Source: Flavobacterium lacisediminis (GTDB taxonomy: Bacteria > Bacteroidota > Bacteroidia > Flavobacteriales > Flavobacteriaceae). From it: a stretch of DNA of 64,000 nucleotides. The stretch is taken from NCBI RefSeq assembly GCF_025909975.1, contig NZ_JAPCIO010000001.1:1-64000 (forward strand), given 5' to 3'. The notes under the pieces were generated by a model. That model was given only the letters and a program-made list of their open reading frames with translations, made no database searches and was not told where the DNA came from. Of the stretch, positions 52,063-59,225 are shown one piece after another; position 1 is the first letter of the stretch, and each line of letters begins with the position of its first letter. The position numbers and the translations under genes were made by a program.

Positions 52063-52425
52063 TTATCTTTCAACTTCTATTTGTTTAACAATATTTGCTT
52101 CAAAATAAGCTATAAAATCTTTTGCAATACTTCTAACTTTATTAGAATTATCTTGAGAATAATTACAAAGATAAACATCCATAGTTAACGTATTAATTTC
52201 TGGCCAGGTATGGATACAAATATGAGATTCTTTTAAACAATAAGCAATCGTAAAACTCCCGTTTTCGAAAACAAAAGAAGTATTTCCTACTTTTTCTAAT
52301 TGATTTTCAACCAGAAGATTGTCGGTAAAAGACACAAAACCTAATAAATCTATTAATTTATTACTATTTGAAACTTCGAGCGTTAATAATTGATGTAATC
52401 CTAAAAGATTGCTTTGTTTTTCCAT
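52063..52425 (-). CDS. speD: S-adenosylmethionine decarboxylase proenzyme (prokaryotic class 1B)
   Basis: The 120-residue pyruvoyl enzyme supplies decarboxylated SAM as aminopropyl donor. The self-cleavage site is Glu-Ser in 'CLKESHICIHTWPEINTL' (about 64-81), where Ser becomes the pyruvoyl group; His residues and Glu of the active site are kept. 'TMDVYLCNYSQ' follows as usual. It is the first gene of the seven-gene operon. No canonical TAnnTTTG lies in the 84-nt leader; AACATTTG near 52480-52473 is the closest. Confidence 0.93.
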   Translation of the reverse strand: MEKQSNLLGLHQLLTLEVSNSNKLIDLLGFVSFTDNLLVENQLEKVGNTSFVFENGSFTIAYCLKESHICIHTWPEINTLTMDVYLCNYSQDNSNKVRSIAKDFIAYFEANIVKQIEVER

Positions 52426-52482
52426 TATTTAAAAGTAAACATATTCTTTATACGTTTTATTTCTACAAATGTTACAATAAAA

Positions 52483-52512
52483 AATAAAAAAAGCGAGAAA
52501 AATCTCGCTTTA
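52483..52512 (-). terminator. Terminator of the ferredoxin operon
   Basis: Stem AAGCGAGA (52491-52498) / TCTCGCTT (52503-52510); it overlaps the ferredoxin stop codon, and on the minus strand a long T-run follows. Confidence 0.9.
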
Positions 52513-52842
52513 TTGTTCTGGTGCTATTTCAATTTCTAAACCTTCTAAATCTTCAGTGATTGGAATTTGACAACCTAATCGAGAATTATCCTTTACGTGA
52601 TAGGCTTCCCAAAGCATTGCTTCTTCATCTGGATTGCGTTCTAATGAGATTATATCGTTTAAAATATAACACTGACAAGAAGCGCACATGGCCATACCGC
52701 CACAAACTCCAACAGTTCCTTCTTCGGCTAATTCATAAGAACGAATTAACTCCATGATGTTCATGTTCATGTCGGTTGGGGCTAACACTTCGTGTTTAAC
52801 TCCGTTTCTGTCGGTTATGAAAATGGTTACGTCTTGTGGCAT
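52510..52842 (-). CDS. [2Fe-2S] ferredoxin (adrenodoxin type)
   Basis: The 110-residue electron carrier has a cluster-binding pattern 'GVCGGMAMCASCQCYI' (three Cys; first pair spacing CxxxxxCxxC) and the last ligand in 'NSRLGCQIPI'. The acidic surface ('EDLEGLEIEIAPEQ') suits docking to a reductase. The ferredoxin-NADP reductase gene is three genes upstream in the same run, so the two probably form an electron-transfer chain. It overlaps the nucleotidyltransferase stop by 1 nt. Confidence 0.94.
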   Translation of the reverse strand: MPQDVTIFITDRNGVKHEVLAPTDMNMNIMELIRSYELAEEGTVGVCGGMAMCASCQCYILNDIISLERNPDEEAMLWEAYHVKDNSRLGCQIPITEDLEGLEIEIAPEQ

Positions 52843-53300
52843 TATTCTTTTCTGTTTTTTTTAAGTTGTTCAATATCTGCTAAATCTTTATATCTACCAG
52901 AAGCTTCCTTGTTCTTCAACAAATCATCATAATTGATGTAAGGAATTTTTAAGTTTTGAATTTTTAAATAATTACAACTCTTTGAACTTTCATAAAAATT
53001 CAAACCATCAACATGAGTTAGTACTTCAATTTTTGTTGGTTCAACACCAATGCTCCAAACATCAAATTTATCATTATCAAACTCTTCAAAAGGAAATATT
53101 GGAGCTCCAAAGTCACTATATACTTTTACCAATTTAGTATAATTCTCTTTAGACTTATTAACCCATAAATCTAAATCACCCGTACTTCTAACATAACCGT
53201 TTAAAATAACAGCATAACCTCCAACTAATAGATACTCTACCTCATGTTTACCAAGAAGCTCTAAAAATTCGAGAAAATCGTAATTAAATAAGTTAGGCAT
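52842..53300 (-). CDS. Nucleotidyltransferase-fold protein (DUF6036-like)
   Basis: The 152-residue protein shows the nucleotidyltransferase core: 'EYLLVGGYAVILNGYVRSTG' and then the D-x-D pair 'DLDLWVN' (about 38-44), with a later Asp in 'TKIEVLTHVDG'. This AbiEii/DUF6036-type fold is often paired with a small partner in toxin-antitoxin-like or regulatory modules. The 65-residue gene upstream overlaps it by 8 bp and is the likely partner. It interrupts a ferredoxin/ferredoxin-reductase operon. Function is unproven. Confidence 0.85.
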   Translation of the reverse strand: MPNLFNYDFLEFLELLGKHEVEYLLVGGYAVILNGYVRSTGDLDLWVNKSKENYTKLVKVYSDFGAPIFPFEEFDNDKFDVWSIGVEPTKIEVLTHVDGLNFYESSKSCNYLKIQNLKIPYINYDDLLKNKEASGRYKDLADIEQLKKNRKE

Positions 53301-53490
53301 TTTTTCTAGAAGTAGTTAGCTGTCGGTTAACTTTGTTCTTTTCAGAAGAATTAAAAATTGAATAAATAATAAAACAAGCGTGATTCAATCTCTCTAAAGG
53401 TGTTTTATCCTTAAAATAAGTAACATGATCATCAGCTTCTTTAAAACTTGACTTTGAAACAACTGTTCGTATCATTTTGTACTGATTCAT
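53293..53490 (-). CDS. Small partner protein of the nucleotidyltransferase
   Basis: The 65-residue basic protein has no transmembrane segment; 'DKTPLERLNHACFIIYSIF' forms an amphipathic helix and the tail is Lys/Arg-rich. It overlaps the nucleotidyltransferase start by 8 bp. It is probably the cognate small subunit or antitoxin-like partner. I do not recognise a named family. Confidence 0.75.
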   Translation of the reverse strand: MNQYKMIRTVVSKSSFKEADDHVTYFKDKTPLERLNHACFIIYSIFNSSEKNKVNRQLTTSRKNA

Positions 53491-53519
53491 ATCTACTCCT
53501 TTTACCCAAAGTTACTAAA

Positions 53520-54578
53520 TTAATCGATTGATTTTACAACGGCTTTTTCAGCTTCTTTTCTTGTTCCATCAAAACCATCTACTCCGGAAACGGTGGTATA
53601 TTTCAACACATAACGTTTTCCTGGATTGATTCTGTTGTAGACACTTTGGCACATTAAAGTAGCTTCGTGGAAACCACATAAAATCAATTTCAATTTCCCT
53701 GGATAAATGTTTACGTCACCTATGGCGTAAATTCCGTCGATGTTAGTTTGATAATCTAATGCGTTGTTTACTTTGATGGCGTTCTTTTCGATTTCTAATC
53801 CCCAGTTTGCAATTGGTCCTAACTTTGGTGTTAATCCGAAAAGCGGAATGAAATAATCACATTCTACTTTCATTCTGGCACCATTAACTTCAATATCGAC
53901 AGCGGATATTCTTTCACTTCCATTAAATCCAACAACTTCTGCAGGAGTAACTAATTTAATCTTTCCAGCATTTTTCAATTCTTGCACTTTTTCAACCGAA
54001 TCTAAAGCGCCACGAAATTCATTTCTTCTGTGTACCAATGTTACTGAATTTGCAACATTGGACAAGAAAATACTCCAATCTAAAGCTGAGTCACCTCCAC
54101 CTGCAATTACAATATTTTTTCCACGATATTTTTCTGGATCTTTTACAAAGTAATCTACCCCACGATCTTCTTTTTCGTAAAATTCGATATCTTTAAGAAT
54201 CGGTTTTCTTGGTTCAAATGTCCCTAAACCACCTGCAATTGCAATCGCTTTTGCTTGGTGTTTTGTGCCTTCATTAGTTGTTACGATGAAAGTTCCGTCT
54301 TCTAATTTTTGAATGGTTTCAGCGGTTTCTCCTAACGTAAATCCAGGTTGAAACTGTTTGATTTGTTCCATCAAATTGGTTACCAAATCTCCAGCTAGTA
54401 CTGATGGATAACCTGGAATATCGAAGATTGGTTTTTTTGGATACAACTCTGCTAACTGTCCGCCTGGCTGAGGCAAGGCATCAATAATATGACATTTTAA
54501 CTGTAATAATCCGGCTTCGAAAACGGCAAAAAGCCCCGTAGGACCTGCGCCAATAATTAATATATCCGTTTGAATCAT
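53520..54578 (-). CDS. Ferredoxin--NADP reductase (thioredoxin-reductase-like type)
   Basis: The 352-residue flavoprotein has FAD motif 'DILIIGAGPTGLFAVFE' (5-21), 'PQPGGQLAELYPKKPI' and NADPH motif 'NIVIAGGGDSALDW' (about 155-168). A C-terminal FAD segment 'GIYAIGDVNIYPGKLKLI' completes it. The CxxC of thioredoxin reductases is missing, as expected for the FNR subgroup. It heads the run with the [2Fe-2S] ferredoxin. It carries the tandem TGTAAC promoter. Confidence 0.94.
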   Translation of the reverse strand: MIQTDILIIGAGPTGLFAVFEAGLLQLKCHIIDALPQPGGQLAELYPKKPIFDIPGYPSVLAGDLVTNLMEQIKQFQPGFTLGETAETIQKLEDGTFIVTTNEGTKHQAKAIAIAGGLGTFEPRKPILKDIEFYEKEDRGVDYFVKDPEKYRGKNIVIAGGGDSALDWSIFLSNVANSVTLVHRRNEFRGALDSVEKVQELKNAGKIKLVTPAEVVGFNGSERISAVDIEVNGARMKVECDYFIPLFGLTPKLGPIANWGLEIEKNAIKVNNALDYQTNIDGIYAIGDVNIYPGKLKLILCGFHEATLMCQSVYNRINPGKRYVLKYTTVSGVDGFDGTRKEAEKAVVKSID

Positions 54579-54599
54579 GTTTTAAAATCTTTTAGTGTT

Positions 54600-54645
54600 G
54601 TAAAGTTACAAATACTAAAATTTGCTATACGTTACAATAGTTACA
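54600..54645 (-). promoter_or_regulatory. Tandem TGTAAC promoter of the ferredoxin reductase gene
   Basis: On the minus strand TGTAAC (54645-54640), 3 nt, TGTAAC (54636-54631), 22 nt, TAACTTTAC (54608-54600). Spacing is identical to the SQR-like promoter. Confidence 0.65.
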
Positions 54646-54695
54646 AAGAGGCAAAATTGAAAAATTGAATTATAACATAATATGATTATAATCAG

Positions 54696-54935
54696 TTATG
54701 CAATATTTTCTACTGTTTCAATTTGTGGAACATACTTTTTGATGGTAGTTTCTACACCTGCTTTCATAGTACTGATGCTTAAACTACAATTCGTACAAGC
54801 ACCTTCTAAACGGACTTTTACGTGTTTATCATCAATAATTTCTACTAGTGAAATATTGCCCCCATCAGAATTCAAAAACGGACGAATTTCCTCTAATGCT
54901 TTTTCAACATTATCTTTTATTTCTATTGTAGTCAT
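54696..54935 (-). CDS. NifU C-terminal domain protein
   Basis: The 79-residue Fe-S scaffold/carrier ('VEKALEEIRPFLNSDGGNIS', 'GACTNCSLSISTMKAGVE') has the CxxC cluster site near 47-50. It probably carries assembled Fe-S clusters to apo-proteins together with the Mrp ATPase upstream. The gap to mrp contains a CAGT word repeat. Confidence 0.95.
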   Translation of the reverse strand: MTTIEIKDNVEKALEEIRPFLNSDGGNISLVEIIDDKHVKVRLEGACTNCSLSISTMKAGVETTIKKYVPQIETVENIA

Positions 54936-54945
54936 AATTTTTAGT

Positions 54946-55012
54946 TTTCAGTCACAGTTTTCAGTCGCAGTAAACAGCTTAAACTGTATACTGAGACTGT
55001 AAACTGAATACT
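54946..55012. repeat. CAGT/ACTG word repeat between mrp and nifU
   Basis: 'cagtcacagttttcagtcgc', 'agtaaacagc' face 'aaactgtatactgagactg' and 'taaactgaatac'. It is the same inverted word family as 23437-23497, ending in the same 'ctattttttt'. Confidence 0.75.
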
Positions 55013-56150
55013 ATTTTTTTACAGCAGAGCATCCTGCCATTGTTGTTATTTTGATAGCTTCTGTAGGAGGCAAAGTTTCATTACGATTTACCGTTTCTTG
55101 TACTACGTTTCTTGTAATCGTTTCAAAAACACCTTCTAAAACTGAAGCCGTTTGTAACGCTGCTGGGCGACCGTAATCTCCTGCTTCACGAATGCTTTGT
55201 ACTAATGGCACTTCTCCTAAAAGAGGCACTTGCAAATCTTCTGCTAAGTTTTTAGCACCTTCTTTACCAAAGATATAATATTTATTTTCAGGAAGTTCTT
55301 CTGGTGTGAAATACGCCATGTTTTCGATAATTCCTAAAACAGGAACATTGATAGATTCCGACATAAACATCGAAACTCCTTTTTTAGCATCGGCTAACGC
55401 AACTGCTTGAGGTGTACTTACTACAACAGCTCCTGTAATAGGTAACGATTGCATGATTGACAAATGAATATCACCCGTTCCTGGTGGTAAATCAATTAAC
55501 ATAAAATCTAATTCACCCCAGTTGGCATCAAAAATCATTTGATTTAAAGCTTTGGCAGCCATCGGGCCTCTCCAAATAACCGCTTGGTCCGGTTTTGTGA
55601 AAAATCCGATAGACAGAATTTCTACTCCGTAACTTGAAACAGGTTGCATTTTTGATTTTCCATCTACCTCAACTGAAATTGGTTTCGAATTTTCAACATC
55701 AAACATAATTGGCATTGAAGGTCCGTAAATATCGGCATCTAAAACTCCAACTTTGAATCCCATTTTAGCTAATGTTACCGCAAGATTTGCTGTAATAGTA
55801 GATTTTCCAACACCACCTTTTCCTGAAGCAACTGCAATGATATTTGAAATTCCAGGAATTTGTTTTCCCTTAATTAAGTTAGGATTTTCCGGTTTTTCTG
55901 GTGCTTCCACCTTAATATTTACTTTTACTTTCGCTTTTTCGTATACTTTTTCGTGGATTACTTTGATGATATCCACTTCTGCACGCTTTTTAATATGTAG
56001 AGCTGGAGTTGATAAAAGCACATCAACTACTACTTCATCTCCAAAAGTGATTACATTTTGAATGGCGCCACTTTCGACCATATTTTTCCCTTCACCAGCA
56101 ACCGAAATGGTTTCTAATGCAGTTAAAATTTCTTTTCTATCTAATTTCAT
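55011..56150 (-). CDS. Mrp/NBP35 family Fe-S cluster carrier ATPase
   Basis: The 379-residue product counts from the ATG at 56150 (MKLDRKEILTALETI); the upstream frame overlaps the leader hairpin. An N-terminal MIP18/DUF59 domain (about 1-85) precedes a ParA-like ATPase (about 95-379) with the deviant Walker A 'VASGKGGVGKSTITANLAV', 'GVLDADIYGPSMPIMF' and 'MLIDLPPGTGDIHLSI'. 'AGCSAVKK' ends the protein with one Cys. It carries Fe-S clusters to apo-proteins and pairs with the NifU gene downstream. The leader has a 17-bp hairpin. Confidence 0.94.
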   Translation of the reverse strand: MKLDRKEILTALETISVAGEGKNMVESGAIQNVITFGDEVVVDVLLSTPALHIKKRAEVDIIKVIHEKVYEKAKVKVNIKVEAPEKPENPNLIKGKQIPGISNIIAVASGKGGVGKSTITANLAVTLAKMGFKVGVLDADIYGPSMPIMFDVENSKPISVEVDGKSKMQPVSSYGVEILSIGFFTKPDQAVIWRGPMAAKALNQMIFDANWGELDFMLIDLPPGTGDIHLSIMQSLPITGAVVVSTPQAVALADAKKGVSMFMSESINVPVLGIIENMAYFTPEELPENKYYIFGKEGAKNLAEDLQVPLLGEVPLVQSIREAGDYGRPAALQTASVLEGVFETITRNVVQETVNRNETLPPTEAIKITTMAGCSAVKK

Positions 56151-56167
56151 CTGTTTGAGTTTTTTTG

Positions 56168-56209
56168 GAATCAGTCTGAATAAAATTGCATTTTTATTCA
56201 GACTGATTT
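56168..56209. promoter_or_regulatory. 17-bp perfect palindrome in the mrp leader
   Basis: The stem TCAGTCTGAATAAAA (56171-56185) / TTTTATTCAGACTGA (56192-56206), extended by A-T pairs on each side, has loop TTGCAT. On the minus strand it follows the -7 element TATCTTTG (56224-56217) by about 10 nt, so it lies at the 5' end of the mrp-nifU mRNA. No T-run follows on that strand. Confidence 0.85.
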
Positions 56210-56216
56210 TAGATTG

Positions 56217-56224
56217 CAAAGATA
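56217..56224 (-). promoter_or_regulatory. -7 promoter element of mrp-nifU
   Basis: TATCTTTG on the minus strand matches TAnnTTTG; the start codon is 67 nt downstream. Confidence 0.6.
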
Positions 56225-56227
56225 ATA

Positions 56228-56266
56228 AGAAGTTTAGGAGTTTAAAAGTTTAGATGTTTAAAGTTT
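56228..56266. repeat. GTTTA word repeat upstream of mrp
   Basis: 'agtttaggagtttaaaag', 'tttagatgtttaaagttt' is a short quasi-repeat between the mrp promoter and the YceI terminator. Confidence 0.5.
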
Positions 56267-56297
56267 TTATAATTTGATAGTTAGAATCTATTGTATT

Positions 56298-56332
56298 AAA
56301 AAAAAGCAACCTTTTACAAGATTGCTTTCTAA
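56298..56332 (-). terminator. Terminator of the second YceI gene
   Basis: Stem AAAGCAA/TTGCTTT with a 12-nt loop; on the minus strand eight T follow. Confidence 0.8.
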
Positions 56333-56352
56333 ACTAACTGAAAAATGATTCA

Positions 56353-56910
56353 TTAATATTGTAGAAATAAATTAAAATTAATTTCAACATTGTCATTAAC
56401 TACCACCATGCCTAATAATTTTTTAGGAGATTTTAATTTAAAATCTTTGATATTTAACTTTAATTGTCCTTTTACATTATCATTACTTTGATTGTAAGTT
56501 ACGGGTACTTGATATTCTTTTTCAACACCTGCAATTTTTACATTTATTTTTGCTGTTATATTGTCTTTTACTGTATTAATTTCTTTTACATTAATTCCAA
56601 TATGTGGGTACTCATCTACCTTAAGTATAGATTTAAAATCTTTTGTAATCATTTTATGAGCACAATCGAAACCTGCACTTTTAATGGAAAGCTTTGCTCC
56701 TTCTAACAGTATTTTGTTGTTATTTCTAGCTATTGAAACTTGCAAATCATTCTCAATAAAATCAGAATTGTATTTACATTCGAAACTATTAACATTTGAT
56801 TTTCCTTTAATTGTTACCTCACTTTTATTCGTGATTTTAACTTTAGTTTGATTTTTAGAAAAACCAAAACTCAAAAGAATTAAAACTGTTATAATACCTA
56901 TTGCTTTCAT
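56353..56910 (-). CDS. YceI-like domain protein
   Basis: The 185-residue secreted protein (signal peptide to about residue 18) has a YceI-like beta-barrel: 'KSEVTIKGKSNVNSFECKY', 'KDFKSILKVDEYPHIGINVK' and 'NIKDFKLKSPKKLLGMVVVN'. YceI proteins are lipocalin-like and bind isoprenoids or fatty acids in the periplasm. It is the last of the YceI-porin-YceI run, downstream of an intervening terminator. Confidence 0.85.
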   Translation of the reverse strand: MKAIGIITVLILLSFGFSKNQTKVKITNKSEVTIKGKSNVNSFECKYNSDFIENDLQVSIARNNNKILLEGAKLSIKSAGFDCAHKMITKDFKSILKVDEYPHIGINVKEINTVKDNITAKINVKIAGVEKEYQVPVTYNQSNDNVKGQLKLNIKDFKLKSPKKLLGMVVVNDNVEINFNLFLQY

Positions 56911-56919
56911 AACCTTAAA

Positions 56920-56955
56920 ATAAAAGCGAAAAGCAATTTAGCCTTTCGCTTTTAA
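56920..56955 (-). terminator. Terminator between the porin and YceI-like genes
   Basis: Stem AAAAGCGAAA...TTTCGCTTTT, so the porin transcript ends partly before the last YceI gene. Confidence 0.75.
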
Positions 56956-56971
56956 ATTTACTTATTTTATT

Positions 56972-58381
56972 TTAGAATGTAATTACCGCTTCAAACATTA
57001 ATCCGTTGAATTTTCCTCCGTAAAAATCATTCAAACTATTTCCACTAAATTGTGCGTAATCTTTATAAGACTGTGTAGTATAAGCTAATTTTGCTAAAAT
57101 GTTTTTTGTCATAAACCAACCTAATGATGATTCAAATCTATTAACACTTACTTTATCTAAATCTGCATTAGTTAATTTTCCTGATACAACATTATATCTT
57201 GCACCTACATAAAATTTCTCGTTTGTACCAAATCTGTAAACTACATCTCCTGCGTATTGATTTACTTTACGAGCAGCATCTACTCCTTTTTTATCACCAC
57301 CTTGAGCTAATTCAATAGTTCCAAAGAATTCAAATCCTTTAAATTTCACAAATGGATTGAACATTACAGTTGTAAACCAGTTTCCAAAACCAGGATTAAA
57401 TCTACCTGTTGTTGCATTTCCAGCTAAATCTGTAGTTGCATTATTAGAAACATTTGTAGCATTGTAAGTATATGCTGCGTGAGACATTACATAGTAATAA
57501 CGGCTACCTGCTCTTTCAGAACTCCATGGATTACCACTCATATTTGCATTATGTGCTAATGAACCTGTTATTCTAACTCTTAAATCAGTATTAATTTGTT
57601 TGTCATAACCTAATTTAGCTAAAATTGTTGGGCTAATAGTTGTGTTAGGATTTGGTGCAGCAACTGTAGGTGCAGCAGGAACAAACTCAGTAACATTTTG
57701 ATTTAATTTACCATTTGTCATACCAAACATTGATACAAAACCACTACGGTTGTAGTAAATCTCAGCTCCCATTTCAGTAGTAAATGAATCCATAATATTG
57801 CTTTCTATGAAAGGGTTTACTAAAGCACTACCATTATCTGATCTTCTAAAGTGAGCATCACCATAGTTATTTTCCATTTGACCAATTTTAATTGTAGCAT
57901 ATTTCATGAAATTTGCCAAGAAATCTTTTTTAATGAAATCTAATTTGTCAATTTGTAAATATCCACCTTTCACCCAAGTTTCATTGTGGTGTCTTGCAGC
58001 TAAATACAAATCTAAATTAACTCTAACTCCATCATACAATTGTGCTCCAATTGTCATATTTGCTGTTGGTAGATTGAATTGATTTTCCAAATTATTTAAT
58101 CTATAATTTGTGATAGTTGCTCCATTTGAAGCAGTATAAGAACCTGCTTGTTGATCATTAAATGAATTTACTGCTTGAAATTGTAAAGCGAATGCTCCAC
58201 CTAAATCAACACTTAATCCTTTAAATGCAACTGTGTCTTTTCTAACATCAAATTGATTAATTGCTCTCTGATCCCTAGGAATCATATTTTGCATTTGTCC
58301 AAATGTTGGAGCTTGTGCCTTAATAGCGCTTGTAAAACTTAGAGCGGCTATTATTACTGATAATTTAATAAATGTTCTCAT
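56972..58381 (-). CDS. Outer-membrane porin-like beta-barrel protein
   Basis: The 469-residue outer-membrane protein has a signal peptide (to about 22, 'SAIKAQAP') and alternating beta strands across its length. It ends in 'GLMFEAVITF' with the C-terminal Phe typical of BamA substrates. Marked features are 'TANMTIGAQLYDGVRVNLDL', 'DNGSALVNPFIESNIMD' and 'ASNGATITNYRLNNLENQF'. No plug domain or TonB box is present, so it is a passive porin rather than a receptor. The solute is unknown. It is flanked by two YceI genes, which suggests a shared lipid- or quinone-related role. Confidence 0.85.
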   Translation of the reverse strand: MRTFIKLSVIIAALSFTSAIKAQAPTFGQMQNMIPRDQRAINQFDVRKDTVAFKGLSVDLGGAFALQFQAVNSFNDQQAGSYTASNGATITNYRLNNLENQFNLPTANMTIGAQLYDGVRVNLDLYLAARHHNETWVKGGYLQIDKLDFIKKDFLANFMKYATIKIGQMENNYGDAHFRRSDNGSALVNPFIESNIMDSFTTEMGAEIYYNRSGFVSMFGMTNGKLNQNVTEFVPAAPTVAAPNPNTTISPTILAKLGYDKQINTDLRVRITGSLAHNANMSGNPWSSERAGSRYYYVMSHAAYTYNATNVSNNATTDLAGNATTGRFNPGFGNWFTTVMFNPFVKFKGFEFFGTIELAQGGDKKGVDAARKVNQYAGDVVYRFGTNEKFYVGARYNVVSGKLTNADLDKVSVNRFESSLGWFMTKNILAKLAYTTQSYKDYAQFSGNSLNDFYGGKFNGLMFEAVITF

Positions 58382-58428
58382 GACTTGAAATTTTTATTAT
58401 TTGTTTTAGTTATAAGTTCTTGTTTGTT

Positions 58429-59016
58429 TTAATTGTAAGTAACTTTGAAATCAACAGTTACATCTTTACCTGTTTTAATTGTTCCCATTAAAGCTGTTGG
58501 AGGTTTAACCCCGTATACTGTCATGTCAATTTTTGTTTTTCCAGAAAAAACAGCTTTCTTTCCAATGACTTTAACCGAAAAAGTTTGATTGATTCTTTTA
58601 GTAACTCCAGAAACCGTCAAATCACCTTGTGTTTCTACAGTGAAATTACCATCTGAAGTCTCTGTAATTTTTGTAACACTTACTAACTTGTAGTTAATGG
58701 TTTTGTAAGTTTTACTATTTAAAGCTTTGAATGTATTATTATCCATTCCACTTTTACCACTTTTTAGTTGCTCAACTTCAACTGCAAAATCCAAACTTTT
58801 TATAGCTTTTAAGTTTCCCGCATCTATAGTCATTACAGATTTTCCACTCATCGCTTTAGCATCAATTTCCCAATCATGAAGATTAGATGTTCCTAAAACT
58901 TTTAATTTACTTTCTGCTAAAACCACTTTGGAATCTTGCGCAATTAAAGTGTTAAAATTACTAAACACCAAGAGCAGTGTTAGTAAAGTTCCAAACTGTG
59001 TTTTTAATTTGCTCAT
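58429..59016 (-). CDS. YceI family protein
   Basis: The 195-residue secreted protein counts from the ATG at 59016 (MSKLKTQFGTLLTLL); a longer frame would begin in the promoter region. The mature YceI barrel shows 'ESKLKVLGTSNLHDWEIDAK', 'ALNSKTYKTINYKLVSVTK', 'DLTVSGVTKRINQTFSV' and 'IDMTVYGVKPPTALMGTIKT', all in family order. It is first in the YceI-porin-YceI run and carries the third tandem TGTnAC promoter. Confidence 0.93.
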   Translation of the reverse strand: MSKLKTQFGTLLTLLLVFSNFNTLIAQDSKVVLAESKLKVLGTSNLHDWEIDAKAMSGKSVMTIDAGNLKAIKSLDFAVEVEQLKSGKSGMDNNTFKALNSKTYKTINYKLVSVTKITETSDGNFTVETQGDLTVSGVTKRINQTFSVKVIGKKAVFSGKTKIDMTVYGVKPPTALMGTIKTGKDVTVDFKVTYN

Positions 59017-59060
59017 AATACCTAATTTTATTGGATTACTAATTGTTCTAATTTTATAGT

Positions 59061-59115
59061 ACAAATTTCAGCCGAAAAAAAAAGGTATTATATGACATTT
59101 GTCACATTTGTTACA
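59061..59115 (-). promoter_or_regulatory. Triple TGTnAY promoter of the YceI gene
   Basis: On the minus strand TGTAAC (59115-59110), TGTGAC (59106-59101) and TGTCAT (59097-59092) are spaced 3 nt apart, then 22 nt to GAAATTTGT (59069-59061) and ACTATAAAATTA. Its spacing and downstream sequence match the SQR-like promoter. Confidence 0.65.
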
Positions 59116-59225
59116 AAAAGTTAGTATTACTTTAAGAAAGGTTTAACCTATTAAAAAGGTAAACATGGAGGAATATTTGTGTGCAATTAAAAAAAATAAC
59201 TTTATAAAAGAACAATTTCAATAAG

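Noticed and set aside
52842-53490. Complete HEPN/MNT toxin-antitoxin module
   Set aside because: The small protein is too short and lacks the RxxxxH motif of HEPN toxins; only the nucleotidyltransferase fold is supported.
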